Source of the DNA: Dactylosporangium sucinum
GTDB taxonomy: Bacteria; Actinomycetota; Actinomycetes; Mycobacteriales; Micromonosporaceae
NCBI RefSeq assembly: GCF_014647515.1
Contig: NZ_BMPI01000019.1
Coordinates: 1,416 to 65,415 of the forward strand
Direction: 5' to 3'
Length of the DNA: 64,000 nucleotides
Made by a program: the position numbers and the translations under genes. The number at the start of each line of letters is the position of its first letter. The first letter of the stretch is position 1. Under the pieces are notes generated by a model. It did no database searches, was not told the DNA's origin, and saw nothing but the letters and a program-made list of their open reading frames with translations. Positions 9,215 to 17,281 of the stretch are shown here, one piece after another.

Positions 9215-10191
9215 GTGGAGCTCCGAATGCGTCGGGACAGCAGGTAGTTCGCGCCGACCGCCAGCACGATGATCATGAACATGGCCCAGGAGACCGTGGC
9301 GGCGTAGGAGTACTTGCCGTGGGTCCAGAACTGCTCGTACACGTACATGGCGAGGGTCTGGAACTGGCGGGAGTCGCCGCCGGTCGGGCTCATACCCGGG
9401 TTGAACAGCAGCGGTTCGGTGAACAGCTGGATCGTGCCGATGGTCGACATGATCACGCTGAAGATGATGGTCGGGCGCAGTGCCGGGACGGTGATGGTCC
9501 GGAACTTGCGGAACTGGCCGGCGCCGTCGAGGTCCGCCGCCTCGTAGAGGTCGTCCGACACGGCCTGCAGCGCGGCGAGGTAGATCAGGGCGTTGTAGCC
9601 GGTCCAGCGCCAGGTCAGGATGACGGCCAGCGCCACCCACGACTGCCAGGTGCCCGCCTGCCAGTCGACCTTGCCCAGGCCGACCAGGCTGAGCACCCAG
9701 TTGATCAGGCCGAGGTCCCGCCCGAACAGCTGGGCGAAGATCACTCCGACGGCGGCCACCGAGGTGATGTTGGGCAGCAGGACGCCCATCCGCAGCAGGG
9801 TGCGGCCGCGCATCCGGCGGTGCAGCAGGTGGGCGATCCACATCGCGAGCAGCAGCTGCGGCACGGTGCCCAGCACGCCGATCGCGGCGGTGTTGCGCAG
9901 CGCGTTCCAGAAGTAGTCGTCGTGGAGGAGCCGCACGAAGTTGCCCAGCCCGACGAAGGTGTGTTCGCTGCCGGGGATGTCGCGGTTCCACTGGGTGATG
10001 GCCATCCAGCCGGTGTAGAGCAGCGGGAACAGCCCGAACGCCGCGAACACCACGAAGAACGGTGCGATGTAGAGGTACGGCGTGCCCCGCACGTCGAACT
10101 TGCGGCGCAGCTGGGACCACCGCTCGACCTTGACCGGTGCGGGGTCCCGCTGCTCGGGCAACACCGGCGACGGAGGTGCGATTACTGCCAT
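9211..10191 (-). CDS. Sugar ABC transporter permease (MalF-type, CUT1)
   Basis: Inner-membrane permease of 326 aa. A polar N-terminal leader of about 35 residues precedes the first membrane segment (PYLYIAPFFVVFAAFGLFPL), and about six segments follow in all. The EAA loop is visible as SDDLYEAADLDGAGQFRKFR. It pairs with the downstream MalG-type permease and the upstream lipoprotein to import an oligosaccharide or glycoside. It begins 18 bp after the lipoprotein stop and ends in an ATGA overlap with the next gene. Confidence 0.92.
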   Translation of the reverse strand: MAVIAPPSPVLPEQRDPAPVKVERWSQLRRKFDVRGTPYLYIAPFFVVFAAFGLFPLLYTGWMAITQWNRDIPGSEHTFVGLGNFVRLLHDDYFWNALRNTAAIGVLGTVPQLLLAMWIAHLLHRRMRGRTLLRMGVLLPNITSVAAVGVIFAQLFGRDLGLINWVLSLVGLGKVDWQAGTWQSWVALAVILTWRWTGYNALIYLAALQAVSDDLYEAADLDGAGQFRKFRTITVPALRPTIIFSVIMSTIGTIQLFTEPLLFNPGMSPTGGDSRQFQTLAMYVYEQFWTHGKYSYAATVSWAMFMIIVLAVGANYLLSRRIRSST

Positions 10192-10209
10192 CTGGCTCGT
10201 CGTTCCTTT

Positions 10210-11478
10210 CTACGGCTCGGTGGCATTCGCGACGTCTTTGAGCACCTGGCGCCACGCCTGGTCGGGTCGCTGCTTGCCCTTGTCGACCCGGTTGATCCCG
10301 AGGCCGATCAGCGGTCCGATGTCGCCGTCCTTGGGGCCCTGGTACTGCGGCCGCAGGGTTCTCGCCGACTCGGTGAAGATCCGGCCCGTCGGGGCGTTGT
10401 TGAAGAACGCGTTGGTGTTGCCGAGCACGGCCGGGTCGTCGTAGAGCGCGGCCTGGCTGGGCAGGTGGCCCTGGGTGCGGAAGATCCAGCTCGCCTGCTC
10501 GGGGGCGGTCAGGAACCTGGCGAGCTCCGCGGCCTCCTTCCGGTGCTTGCTCTGCTTCGGCACGGTCAGGAACGAGCCACCCCAGTTGCCGCTGCCGCCG
10601 GGGATGGTGGCGATGTCCCACTTGCCGCTGGTCTGCGGCGCGTTCTGCTTGATGGTGTCGGTCATCCACGCCGGGCAGGCCACCGTGGCGAACGACCCCC
10701 GCTGGAACCCGGCGTTCCACTGCTGGCTGAACGTCGCCAGCTTCGCCGACTGGCCGGCCTGCACGGCCTCGACCGCGAGGTCGAACGCGTCCTTGACGGC
10801 CGGGTTGTCCGCCACCACCACCGTGTTGCCGGGAGCGGTGTAGCCGACCGGCGCCTGGTTGATGATGGCGTTGAAGATGTTGGAACCGGAGTCGAACCAG
10901 GCCACGCCGTCGGGCGCGTTGGCCTGGAACCGCTTGCCCGTCGCGATGTACGACTGCCAGTCCGGCCACAGCGCGGCCACCTGCTCACGGCCGGTCGGCA
11001 GGCCGGCCTGTGCGAACAGGTCCCGGCGGTAGCACATCGCCAGGCCGCCGACGTCCGCTCCCAGCCCCATCAGGCTGCCGTCGGGGCCGGTCGCCTGCTG
11101 CGACTTCCACGGCAGCCACTGGCCCGGGTCGGCGCCGTAGTCCCGGAAGTCGACGAACTTGTCGGACATGACCTTGAACTGCGCGATGTAGCCGCCGTCG
11201 ATGGCCTCGATGTCGCCGGTTCCCGATCCCCCCAGCAGGTGCGCCTGCAGGTTCTTGTGGTGGTCGTCGTACGAGACGATGTGCTCGACGATCTTGACCC
11301 CGGGATGGCTCTGCTCGTACTTGGTGTACAGGTCGCGGTAGCCCAGGTCGCCGAAGATCTCGACCACGAGCTGCGTCTGGCCCGGCTTGGCGGAACCGCA
11401 CGCGCCGACCGCCGTGGCGACGAGCGCCAAGCAGCCCAGCATCAGCGCGGTCAACGCTGCGGGCCTGCGGGTGCGCAT
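10210..11478 (-). CDS. Extracellular sugar-binding lipoprotein of the CUT1 importer
   Basis: Solute-binding protein of 422 aa. A lipoprotein signal ends in TAVGAC, so Cys27 would be acylated and the protein anchored outside the membrane. The mature part has the layout of family-1 extracellular binding proteins (VVEIFGDLGYRDLYTKYEQ near the start). The ATG at 11478 was chosen because GAAGGAG lies 6 bp upstream and the lipobox follows at the right distance; the frame is open 45 codons further upstream but has no signal there. It heads the operon with two permeases and the mannosidase, so a mannose-containing glycoside is the likely ligand. That is inference from context only. Confidence 0.9.
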   Translation of the reverse strand: MRTRRPAALTALMLGCLALVATAVGACGSAKPGQTQLVVEIFGDLGYRDLYTKYEQSHPGVKIVEHIVSYDDHHKNLQAHLLGGSGTGDIEAIDGGYIAQFKVMSDKFVDFRDYGADPGQWLPWKSQQATGPDGSLMGLGADVGGLAMCYRRDLFAQAGLPTGREQVAALWPDWQSYIATGKRFQANAPDGVAWFDSGSNIFNAIINQAPVGYTAPGNTVVVADNPAVKDAFDLAVEAVQAGQSAKLATFSQQWNAGFQRGSFATVACPAWMTDTIKQNAPQTSGKWDIATIPGGSGNWGGSFLTVPKQSKHRKEAAELARFLTAPEQASWIFRTQGHLPSQAALYDDPAVLGNTNAFFNNAPTGRIFTESARTLRPQYQGPKDGDIGPLIGLGINRVDKGKQRPDQAWRQVLKDVANATEP

Positions 11479-11825
11479 CGGATCTCCTTCAGGTGTTTGG
11501 ACTGCTGGCACGATCGGATGTGGAGCAACGAGTGCACGCCATCGCCGCACGACGAGTGCGTCACGAATCTGAGGTCGGCCCAGGGGCCGTCGCCGGCCCG
11601 GTCGACCGGGCACGGGCGCGAGGCTGCGGCAGAGGCGCTAGCAGGACGACGGCTTCGTGCAATGCGTCAACAGCGCAGTGCACCCGACCTCCGCGGCGGC
11701 GGTCGGCGCCGGCCCCGCAGCGAAAACCTCGCGGGAGCGGCCCCAACTGCCGGAGACTCTAGCCCGATCACTTTGGACCTGTAAAGTCCGAATTACGGAG
11801 AAAATTCGTATTATCCGCCGGACAA
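11479..11825. other. Promoter region of the mannosidase-importer operon
   Basis: This 347-bp gap separates the lipoprotein start from the end of the next leftward gene. Most of it is G+C rich, but 11770-11830 is sharply A+T richer. That block holds several short inverted repeats: GGAC...GTCC at 11775-11789, TCCG...CGGA around 11786-11798, and the element at 11800-11815. These probably mark the operon promoter and operator, leaving a leader of roughly 300 nt. No convincing protein frame was seen. Confidence 0.5.
11800..11815 (-). promoter_or_regulatory. Putative operator, copy 1 (AATTCGTATTATC motif)
   Basis: The sequence GAAAATTCGTATTATC matches 15 of 16 bases of GATAATTCGTATTATC at 57472-57487, where the motif is a full 6-4-6 inverted repeat. 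Both copies are in A+T-rich islets upstream of secretion or carbohydrate-related genes. The likely reader is a LacI- or GntR-type repressor encoded elsewhere; this is inference. Confidence 0.45.
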
Positions 11826-12344
11826 CTATTGAGCGGTCAGTTTCCCGAGGGCCTGGCAACGAGCTGGTGCGGTGTCCACCAACGCTGGCCGGGCCTGCCG
11901 GCCAACCTCGGTGGACGCCGGGCTGCGCAGGGCGCGCACGAACCGCACGGCAGCGAGCATGCCGACCAGCACGAGCGTGCCGACCAGGAGGACCTGGTAG
12001 GCACGCTGCCCGGCGGAGAGCCGCTCGTCGGCGTACCCGCCGTCGAAGAAGCCCGAAATCACGCCGGTGAACAGCGCGGCGGCGACGAGACCGGAGCCGA
12101 TCAGCGCCAAGGCGCGGCGGCGTGCGCCGGCGCACAGGGCCAACACGAGCTGGCCGGCGATCATCGGGATCGGGATGGACAGCCGCCCGGTGGGGCCCAT
12201 GGCGTCGAGCAGGCTCGGGCTGAGCCCGCTCGCCACCGAGATGACGCCGCCGAGCAGGGAGATCACGGCGAGCGCGACGACCCCGTAGAGCACGGATCGG
12301 CTCGGCGGGACCGCGACCGGGGGCGGCTGGGTGACAGTGGTCAT
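11826..12344 (-). CDS. Small membrane protein, unrecognised
   Basis: A 172-aa protein with about four hydrophobic segments (for example VLYGVVALAVISLLGGVISV and VLLVGTLVLVGMLAAVRFVR) and a polar C-terminal tail of some 30 residues. It resembles generic four-helix actinobacterial membrane proteins, and I cannot name a family. ATG at 12344 is the first codon before the hydrophobic part; it is preceded by AGCC and no strong ribosome site. It is divergent from the BTAD regulator across a 128-bp gap, so the two may be controlled together. Confidence 0.7.
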   Translation of the reverse strand: MTTVTQPPPVAVPPSRSVLYGVVALAVISLLGGVISVASGLSPSLLDAMGPTGRLSIPIPMIAGQLVLALCAGARRRALALIGSGLVAAALFTGVISGFFDGGYADERLSAGQRAYQVLLVGTLVLVGMLAAVRFVRALRSPASTEVGRQARPALVDTAPARCQALGKLTAQ

Positions 12345-12460
12345 GGCTGGCTCCGGGATGTCGGGGACGGGTTGTCGGGGCCTGACCCGTCGAGGGGACA
12401 CCGGACCGCTTGGAGTCGGCTTGAACCCGACTGCAGGATCGTTGCGCGGGCTCGCGACCG

Positions 12461-12466
12461 TATTCT
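12461..12466 (+). promoter_or_regulatory. Possible -10 box for a leaderless transcript
   Basis: TATTCT sits 6 bp upstream of the GTG at 12473, the spacing expected if transcription began at the start codon. No ribosome-binding site precedes that GTG. Leaderless genes are common in actinobacteria. No good -35 was found, so this remains weak. Confidence 0.3.
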
Positions 12467-12472
12467 CGACGC

Positions 12473-15400
12473 GTGCACGTGGCGGTACTGGGGCCGGTCG
12501 AGGTCCTCGACGACGGCGTTCCGGTCGACGCCGGCACGCCGAAGCAGCGTGCGATCCTCGCCGCGCTGGTGCTGCACCGGCCGCGGGCCGTCGCCGTCGA
12601 CGCGCTGATCGATCTCGTCTGGGGTGACGACCCTCCGCCGTCGCCGCTGAGCTCGCTGCACGGTTACGTCTCCGGCCTGCGCCGGGTCGTCGAGCCGCGG
12701 CGAGCGGCGCGTGAGCGGGCATCGGTGCTGGTGACCGTGCCGCCCGGGTATGCGCTGCGGCTGCCCGACGACGACGTCGACGCGACCCGGTTTGCGGCGG
12801 CCGTCGACGACGTGCACCGCCGGCTGGTGGTCTCCGACGGTTCGGTGCTTCCGGCGGTACCGCTGGAAGCCGGCCCGGCGGACCTGGCCGCCATGGCGAT
12901 GCGCCTGAGGGAGGCGCTCGGCCTGTGGCGCGGGACGCCGTTCCACGAGCTCGATGAGGCCGGCGCGGCGGCCGCCGAGCGGGCCCGGCTGGAGGAGCTG
13001 CGGCTGGTCGCGGTCGAGGACCTCGCACTGCTCCGGCTGGAGTTCGCCGAGCAGGCGACCGTCGCCGCCGAGCTGACGGCCCTCGCGCAGCGGCACCCGC
13101 TGCGGGAGCGGCTGTGGGCGCTGCGCGCGCTCGCCCTTGCCCGCTCGGGCCGGCAGGCCGACGCGCTGGAGGCGCTGCAGGAGATCCGTCGTGCGCTCGG
13201 CGAGGAGCTGGGGGTGGACCCGGGGCCGGAGCTGCGGGCCGTGGAGCTGGCTGTCCTCCGGCAGGACCTGGCGGTGGCCCGAAGCGCCGGGCCGGCGGCC
13301 GCGCCCGTGTCGATCCCGTCCGCGCCGGCCGCGGTCGCGCCGAGCGGGGCCGGGCCGGCCGTCGCGTCCGCGGATCCGCGCGCCTGGCCGCTCGTCGGCA
13401 GGGACGCGGAACTGGCCGCGCTGATCGAGCTGCTCGCCCCGGCACGCGAGGGTCACACCCGGCTGGCCTCGCTCGTCGGCGAGCCCGGCATCGGCAAGTC
13501 ACGGCTCGTCGCCGAGCTTGCCCGGCACTCGGCCGACAACGGGTTCGCCGTGCTCATGGGGCGCTGCTCCGATGACGAGGGCGCGCCGCCGTTCTGGCCG
13601 TGGGCGGGCGCGCTGCGCTCCCTGTCCGCCGTGCTCGGCGACGACGTGCTGCGTGAGCTGGCCGGTGCCGACGCGGACCGGCTGGCGGGTCTGCTGCCCG
13701 CCGTGGCCGGGCGCGGCGGGCGCGCACCGGCGGCGCAGGACGGCGCCGACGGAGCGTCGGTCGACGCGGAGCGGTTCCGGATCTCCGACGCCGTCGCGCG
13801 GCTGCTCGCCGCCGCGGCCGGGCGCCAGCCGCTCCTCGTCGTGCTCGACGACCTGCACTGGGCCGACGCGTCGTCGCTGCGCCTGCTGCACCACCTCGCC
13901 GGCCACCTCGCCGACGCGCGGGTGCTCATCGTCGTGACCCGCCGGCCCCATCCGGAGCCGGCGGGCGTGCTGGCCGAGGTGGTGGCCGGGCTCGGCCGGC
14001 GACACGCGCTGCGGCTCGACCTGACGGGCCTGTCCGCCGCCGGCGTCGTCGAGCTCGCGCGGGCGGTGACCGGCGAGGCGCCGGCCGCGCCGCGGGCGGC
14101 GTCGTTGCACGAGCGCACCGACGGCAACCCGTTCTTCCTGGTCGAGCTGCTGCGCCTGCCCGGCGCCGAGGACATCCCGGCGGCGGTCACCGACGTCGTG
14201 GCCCGGCGGGTCGCCCGGCTGCCCGAGGCGACCCAGGAGCTGCTGCGGACCGCGGCCGTGATCGGCCGGCAGTACGACGTGGACCTGCTCGCGGCCGCGA
14301 CCGCTCACGATGCGGACACGGTCCTCGACGACCTCGACCCGGCCCTCGCGGACGGCGTCGTGCTGGAGGAGGCGGCACCGGGCCGGTTCCGGTTCGCGCA
14401 CGCCCTGGTCCGCGACGTCGTGTACCGCGAGCAGACCGCCACCCGCCGGGCGCGCCGCCACGCCGCCGTCGCGGCCGCGCTGCGGGACGACGGCGACGAG
14501 CGGCTCTCCGAGGCGGCCCGGCACTGGCTCGCGGCCGGACCCGCCCACGCCGGGGTCGCGTGGCGGACCGCCGCCCGGGCGGCCCGGCAGGCGCGCTCGA
14601 TCCACGGCTACGAGGAGGGCGCCGCGCTGCTCGCGGCGGCGCGGACCGCCCAGGCGCAGGACCGGTCGTGCGGCCCGGCGGACCGGTACGACCTGCTGAT
14701 GGCCCACGCCGAGGCCAGCCGCTGGATCGGTGACCGCGACACGCAGCTCGACGCGCTGGCCCACGCCTGCCGTGCGGCCGAGCAGCTCAACGACGTCGAC
14801 CGGCTCGCCCACGCCGCGGTCGGTTCCGCCGACGGCTCGGTGTGGACCGTGCGGGACCGCGGCGTGGTCGACCAGCCGGCGGTCGCCGCGCTGCGCCGGG
14901 TGCTGCGGGAGCTGCCGGCCGGCGACAGCGACCTGCGGTGCCGGGCCCTGCTGACCCTCGCGGGCGAGCTGCACTACGCCGACGCGCCGCGCGAACGCGA
15001 CGCCCTGGCCGAGGAGGGGCTCGCGATGGCCCGGCGGATCGGCGACCCGGAGCTGCTCGCCTGGGCGGCGGCGACCGCGTTCGTCGCCACCTGGCAGGCG
15101 GCCAACGCCGAGCAGCGGTGGCACCACGTCGACGAGGCGCTCGCGCTGACCGAAGAGCGCTCCGGTGGTGATGCCGCCCGCACGCACCTGCTCACGTTCC
15201 GGGCGATCGTCGGGATGGAGACGGGCCGCGTCGACGAGATGTGGCGTGACGTCGCCGAGGCGAGGGCCGGCGCCGAGCGGCTGCGCCTGTTGTACCCGCT
15301 GGTGGTCCTCCACCATCTCGAGCTGCCGTGGCGGGCCATGCAGGGCCGCTTCGCCGAGACCGAGCAGCTGATCGCCGAGGCGGACGCCCTGTCCGCGCGC

Positions 15401-15916
15401 ACCGCGCTGCCCTCCCGCGAGTACTTCGCCCTGTCCTCGCTGTTCGTGCGCATCTGGCAGGGCAGGGCGGGCGAGTTCCTGCCGATGGCCCGCACGATGT
15501 ACGAGGCGGCGCCGGCGCTCAGCATCGCCTTCTACCTGCTCGTCCTCGTCCGGGCCGGGCACCGCGACGAGGCCGCCGCGGTGCTGGACCGCAGCGGGTG
15601 GGAGCCCGACGGCGGGTCGTGGGCGGCGACGTCCGACCTCGCCATCGGCGCGCACGCCGCCTACGTGGCACGACGGCCGCAGTTCGCCGCCGAGGTGTAC
15701 GAGCGGCTGGCCCCCTACGCGGGCCGGCCCGCCACGGCGGGGTCCGGCGGCGCGCTCGGTCCCGTCGACGCGTTCCTCGCCCTCGCCGCCGCGGCGGCCG
15801 GCGAGCATGCCATGGCCGCCCGCCACGCCGACGACGCGGCGGCCCTCGCCGCGGCGTGGGACCTGCCAGTGGTGACCGAGTGGCTGGCGGCACTGCGCGC
15901 CGACGGCGGGTTCTGA
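12473..15916 (+). CDS. SARP/AfsR-like regulator: BTAD + AAA ATPase
   Basis: A large cytoplasmic regulator of 1147 aa. Residues 1-95 form an OmpR-type winged-helix DNA-binding domain (TPKQRAILAALVLHRPRAV). Residues about 100-265 are a bacterial transcriptional activation domain (BTAD; RHPLRERLWALRALALARSG). An AAA_16 ATPase follows, with Walker A GEPGIGKS near residue 337 and a Walker B-like LLVVLDDLHWAD near 455. The last 450 residues are helical and TPR-like. Such proteins switch on target genes, often antibiotic clusters or stress genes, in response to nucleotide-driven signals. No biosynthetic cluster is in view, so its target is unknown. It ends one base before the convergent hemerythrin gene. 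Confidence 0.88.
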   Translation: MHVAVLGPVEVLDDGVPVDAGTPKQRAILAALVLHRPRAVAVDALIDLVWGDDPPPSPLSSLHGYVSGLRRVVEPRRAARERASVLVTVPPGYALRLPDDDVDATRFAAAVDDVHRRLVVSDGSVLPAVPLEAGPADLAAMAMRLREALGLWRGTPFHELDEAGAAAAERARLEELRLVAVEDLALLRLEFAEQATVAAELTALAQRHPLRERLWALRALALARSGRQADALEALQEIRRALGEELGVDPGPELRAVELAVLRQDLAVARSAGPAAAPVSIPSAPAAVAPSGAGPAVASADPRAWPLVGRDAELAALIELLAPAREGHTRLASLVGEPGIGKSRLVAELARHSADNGFAVLMGRCSDDEGAPPFWPWAGALRSLSAVLGDDVLRELAGADADRLAGLLPAVAGRGGRAPAAQDGADGASVDAERFRISDAVARLLAAAAGRQPLLVVLDDLHWADASSLRLLHHLAGHLADARVLIVVTRRPHPEPAGVLAEVVAGLGRRHALRLDLTGLSAAGVVELARAVTGEAPAAPRAASLHERTDGNPFFLVELLRLPGAEDIPAAVTDVVARRVARLPEATQELLRTAAVIGRQYDVDLLAAATAHDADTVLDDLDPALADGVVLEEAAPGRFRFAHALVRDVVYREQTATRRARRHAAVAAALRDDGDERLSEAARHWLAAGPAHAGVAWRTAARAARQARSIHGYEEGAALLAAARTAQAQDRSCGPADRYDLLMAHAEASRWIGDRDTQLDALAHACRAAEQLNDVDRLAHAAVGSADGSVWTVRDRGVVDQPAVAALRRVLRELPAGDSDLRCRALLTLAGELHYADAPRERDALAEEGLAMARRIGDPELLAWAAATAFVATWQAANAEQRWHHVDEALALTEERSGGDAARTHLLTFRAIVGMETGRVDEMWRDVAEARAGAERLRLLYPLVVLHHLELPWRAMQGRFAETEQLIAEADALSARTALPSREYFALSSLFVRIWQGRAGEFLPMARTMYEAAPALSIAFYLLVLVRAGHRDEAAAVLDRSGWEPDGGSWAATSDLAIGAHAAYVARRPQFAAEVYERLAPYAGRPATAGSGGALGPVDAFLALAAAAAGEHAMAARHADDAAALAAAWDLPVVTEWLAALRADGGF

Positions 15917-16636
15917 TCAATCCGCCTGGCGGAAGACTCGGCGTTCCCGGCGCGCGAACGGCCGCCGCAGCACCAGCCGCCACAGGACGCGCACCGGGGC
16001 CGCGCCGGCGAGCAGGCGGGTGGCGGCCGACTCCGGCAGGTCGTGCAGCATCCACGCGACGAGTGCGGCGATCTCGCGCGGGCTCTTGGCCCGCTCGAAG
16101 AAGACCTTCGTGATCCGCTCCCACTCGGCGGGCGTCAGGTGCCGCTGCGCCAGCGTCAGCGCGTCGCGCTCCTCGTGGGCCAGGTGCCGGCCGAGCTGTT
16201 CCCGCGCCGCGACCACGCGGACCTCCAGCGCCGCCCGGGCGTCCGGGTCGGCGGTGGCCGCCATCCGGTCCAGCCCTTCGGCGACGGAGGCGAGCAGCGG
16301 GTCGATGTCGTTGTGCTCGGCCGCCATGGCGTCTAGCACGGTCGCCCCCGCCGCGTCGGCCTTGGCCCGCAGCGCCGGCCAGATCCCCGCGTCCTCGCCG
16401 GCGTGGTGGTCGTGCAGGATGTGGCGGAACAGCTCCCATCGGCGCGCCAGCGCGCGCCACGACACCCGGTCCTCGACCGGCGTGCGGATCACCGCGGCCG
16501 TGAAACGGTCCAGGTCCCGGCGGAACGCCCAGTGCATGACCAACATGCCGGTCAAGTCGAGCGGACCGGCGGGCGCCGCCGCCTGACCGGGAAGGCGAAC
16601 CTGATCGACGGTCGGTGAGCTGGTGCTGCGAGTCAT
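15917..16636 (-). CDS. Hemerythrin HHE-domain protein
   Basis: A 239-aa cytoplasmic protein with the His/Glu pattern of a hemerythrin-like four-helix bundle: HWAFRRDLDRF near residue 33, HILHDHHAGEDAGIWP near 70, EHNDIDPL near 107, and HLAHEERDAL near 153. The family binds a di-iron centre and senses or scavenges O2, NO or peroxide. The C-terminal 60 residues are basic. ATG at 16636 was taken because family similarity begins shortly after it; the upstream in-frame extension is low-complexity and contains a long inverted repeat. It is divergent from the membrane protein/multicopper oxidase pair and abuts the BTAD gene stop, sharing a TGATCA. Confidence 0.85.
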   Translation of the reverse strand: MTRSTSSPTVDQVRLPGQAAAPAGPLDLTGMLVMHWAFRRDLDRFTAAVIRTPVEDRVSWRALARRWELFRHILHDHHAGEDAGIWPALRAKADAAGATVLDAMAAEHNDIDPLLASVAEGLDRMAATADPDARAALEVRVVAAREQLGRHLAHEERDALTLAQRHLTPAEWERITKVFFERAKSPREIAALVAWMLHDLPESAATRLLAGAAPVRVLWRLVLRRPFARRERRVFRQAD

Positions 16637-16657
16637 GCTCCGCAGCCTGCGGGCCGC

Positions 16658-16725
16658 CGCTTGGCGCGCGCTGGGAGCCGACTGGGCCCGGCCGCCCTCG
16701 GTGCACGCCAAGCGCGCGCCAAGCG
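16658..16725. repeat. 15-bp perfect inverted repeat in a divergent promoter
   Basis: CGCTTGGCGCGCGCT (16658-16672) and AGCGCGCGCCAAGCG (16711-16725) are perfect reverse complements separated by 38 bp. The right arm also forms a direct repeat of GCCAAGCGC. The element fills the gap between the hemerythrin gene and the membrane protein/oxidase pair. It could be two operator copies facing each other, or an RNA hairpin in a leader. Confidence 0.7.
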
Positions 16726-16780
16726 CCGGCTCGCACAGTGGCGGCACCGCTAAGGCCCTCTCTCAGACTGGAGCAAGACG

Positions 16781-17281
16781 GTGCGCAAGGTATACCTGGG
16801 CATGAGCGGGCTGGTGCTGCTCGCGGTGCTGGCCCAGTTCTATTTCGCCGCGTTCGGCGCGTTCTCCATCCCCCGCGACCACGCGTCCTTCGAGATGCAC
16901 TCCGTGAACGGGGTCATCCTGATCCCGCTCGCGTCGCTGCTCACCACGGCCGTCGCCGCGGCGGCCCGGGTGCCCGGCCGGCTGGTCGGGCTCGCGGCCG
17001 CCCCGTTCGGGCTGGTGGTCGTGCAGATCCTGATCTTCGTGCTGGTGCACCTGGTCACCGAGATGACCATGGAGCAGAGCACGCCCGGCGCGCAGTGGAT
17101 CCTCGGCTTCCATGCGCTCAACGGACTCGCGATCGTGTCCGTGGCCGTGCTGGGCGTGGTGCGGGCCCGCCGGTTCGTGCGCACCGCGCCGCCCCGGACC
17201 GGGAAGACCTTGGCCCGATCCGACCGGGCGCAGGAAGCACCGGCCGGATCCGAACCGGCGCTGAGCGAGGTGACGGCGTGA
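16781..17281 (+). CDS. Four-helix membrane protein (DUF6220-like)
   Basis: A 166-aa membrane protein. Hydrophobic segments lie near residues 5-25, 42-62, 68-95 and 108-128. Conserved-looking polar residues fall between them: a His in FEMHSVNG, one in LVHLVTEMTM and one in LGFHALNG. These suggest a metal or haem contact, though this is inference. The tail after residue 130 is polar. GTG at 16781 is the start, with GGAG about 9 bp upstream. The stop overlaps the oxidase start (GTGA), so the two proteins are made together. A DUF6220-like assignment is from memory of the pattern and uncertain. Confidence 0.75.
   Translation: MRKVYLGMSGLVLLAVLAQFYFAAFGAFSIPRDHASFEMHSVNGVILIPLASLLTTAVAAAARVPGRLVGLAAAPFGLVVVQILIFVLVHLVTEMTMEQSTPGAQWILGFHALNGLAIVSVAVLGVVRARRFVRTAPPRTGKTLARSDRAQEAPAGSEPALSEVTA

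Noticed and set aside
11479..11613. A 45-codon N-terminal extension of the sugar-binding lipoprotein
   Set aside because: It would bury the lipoprotein signal; the ATG at 11478 has GAAGGAG at the right spacing.
13499..15826. A 775-codon leftward open frame within the BTAD-AAA regulator
   Set aside because: Antisense shadow with biased composition and no recognisable domain.
12473..15916. Evidence for an antibiotic biosynthetic cluster
   Set aside because: A BTAD-AAA regulator alone is not enough; no PKS, NRPS, terpene or RiPP gene is in the window.
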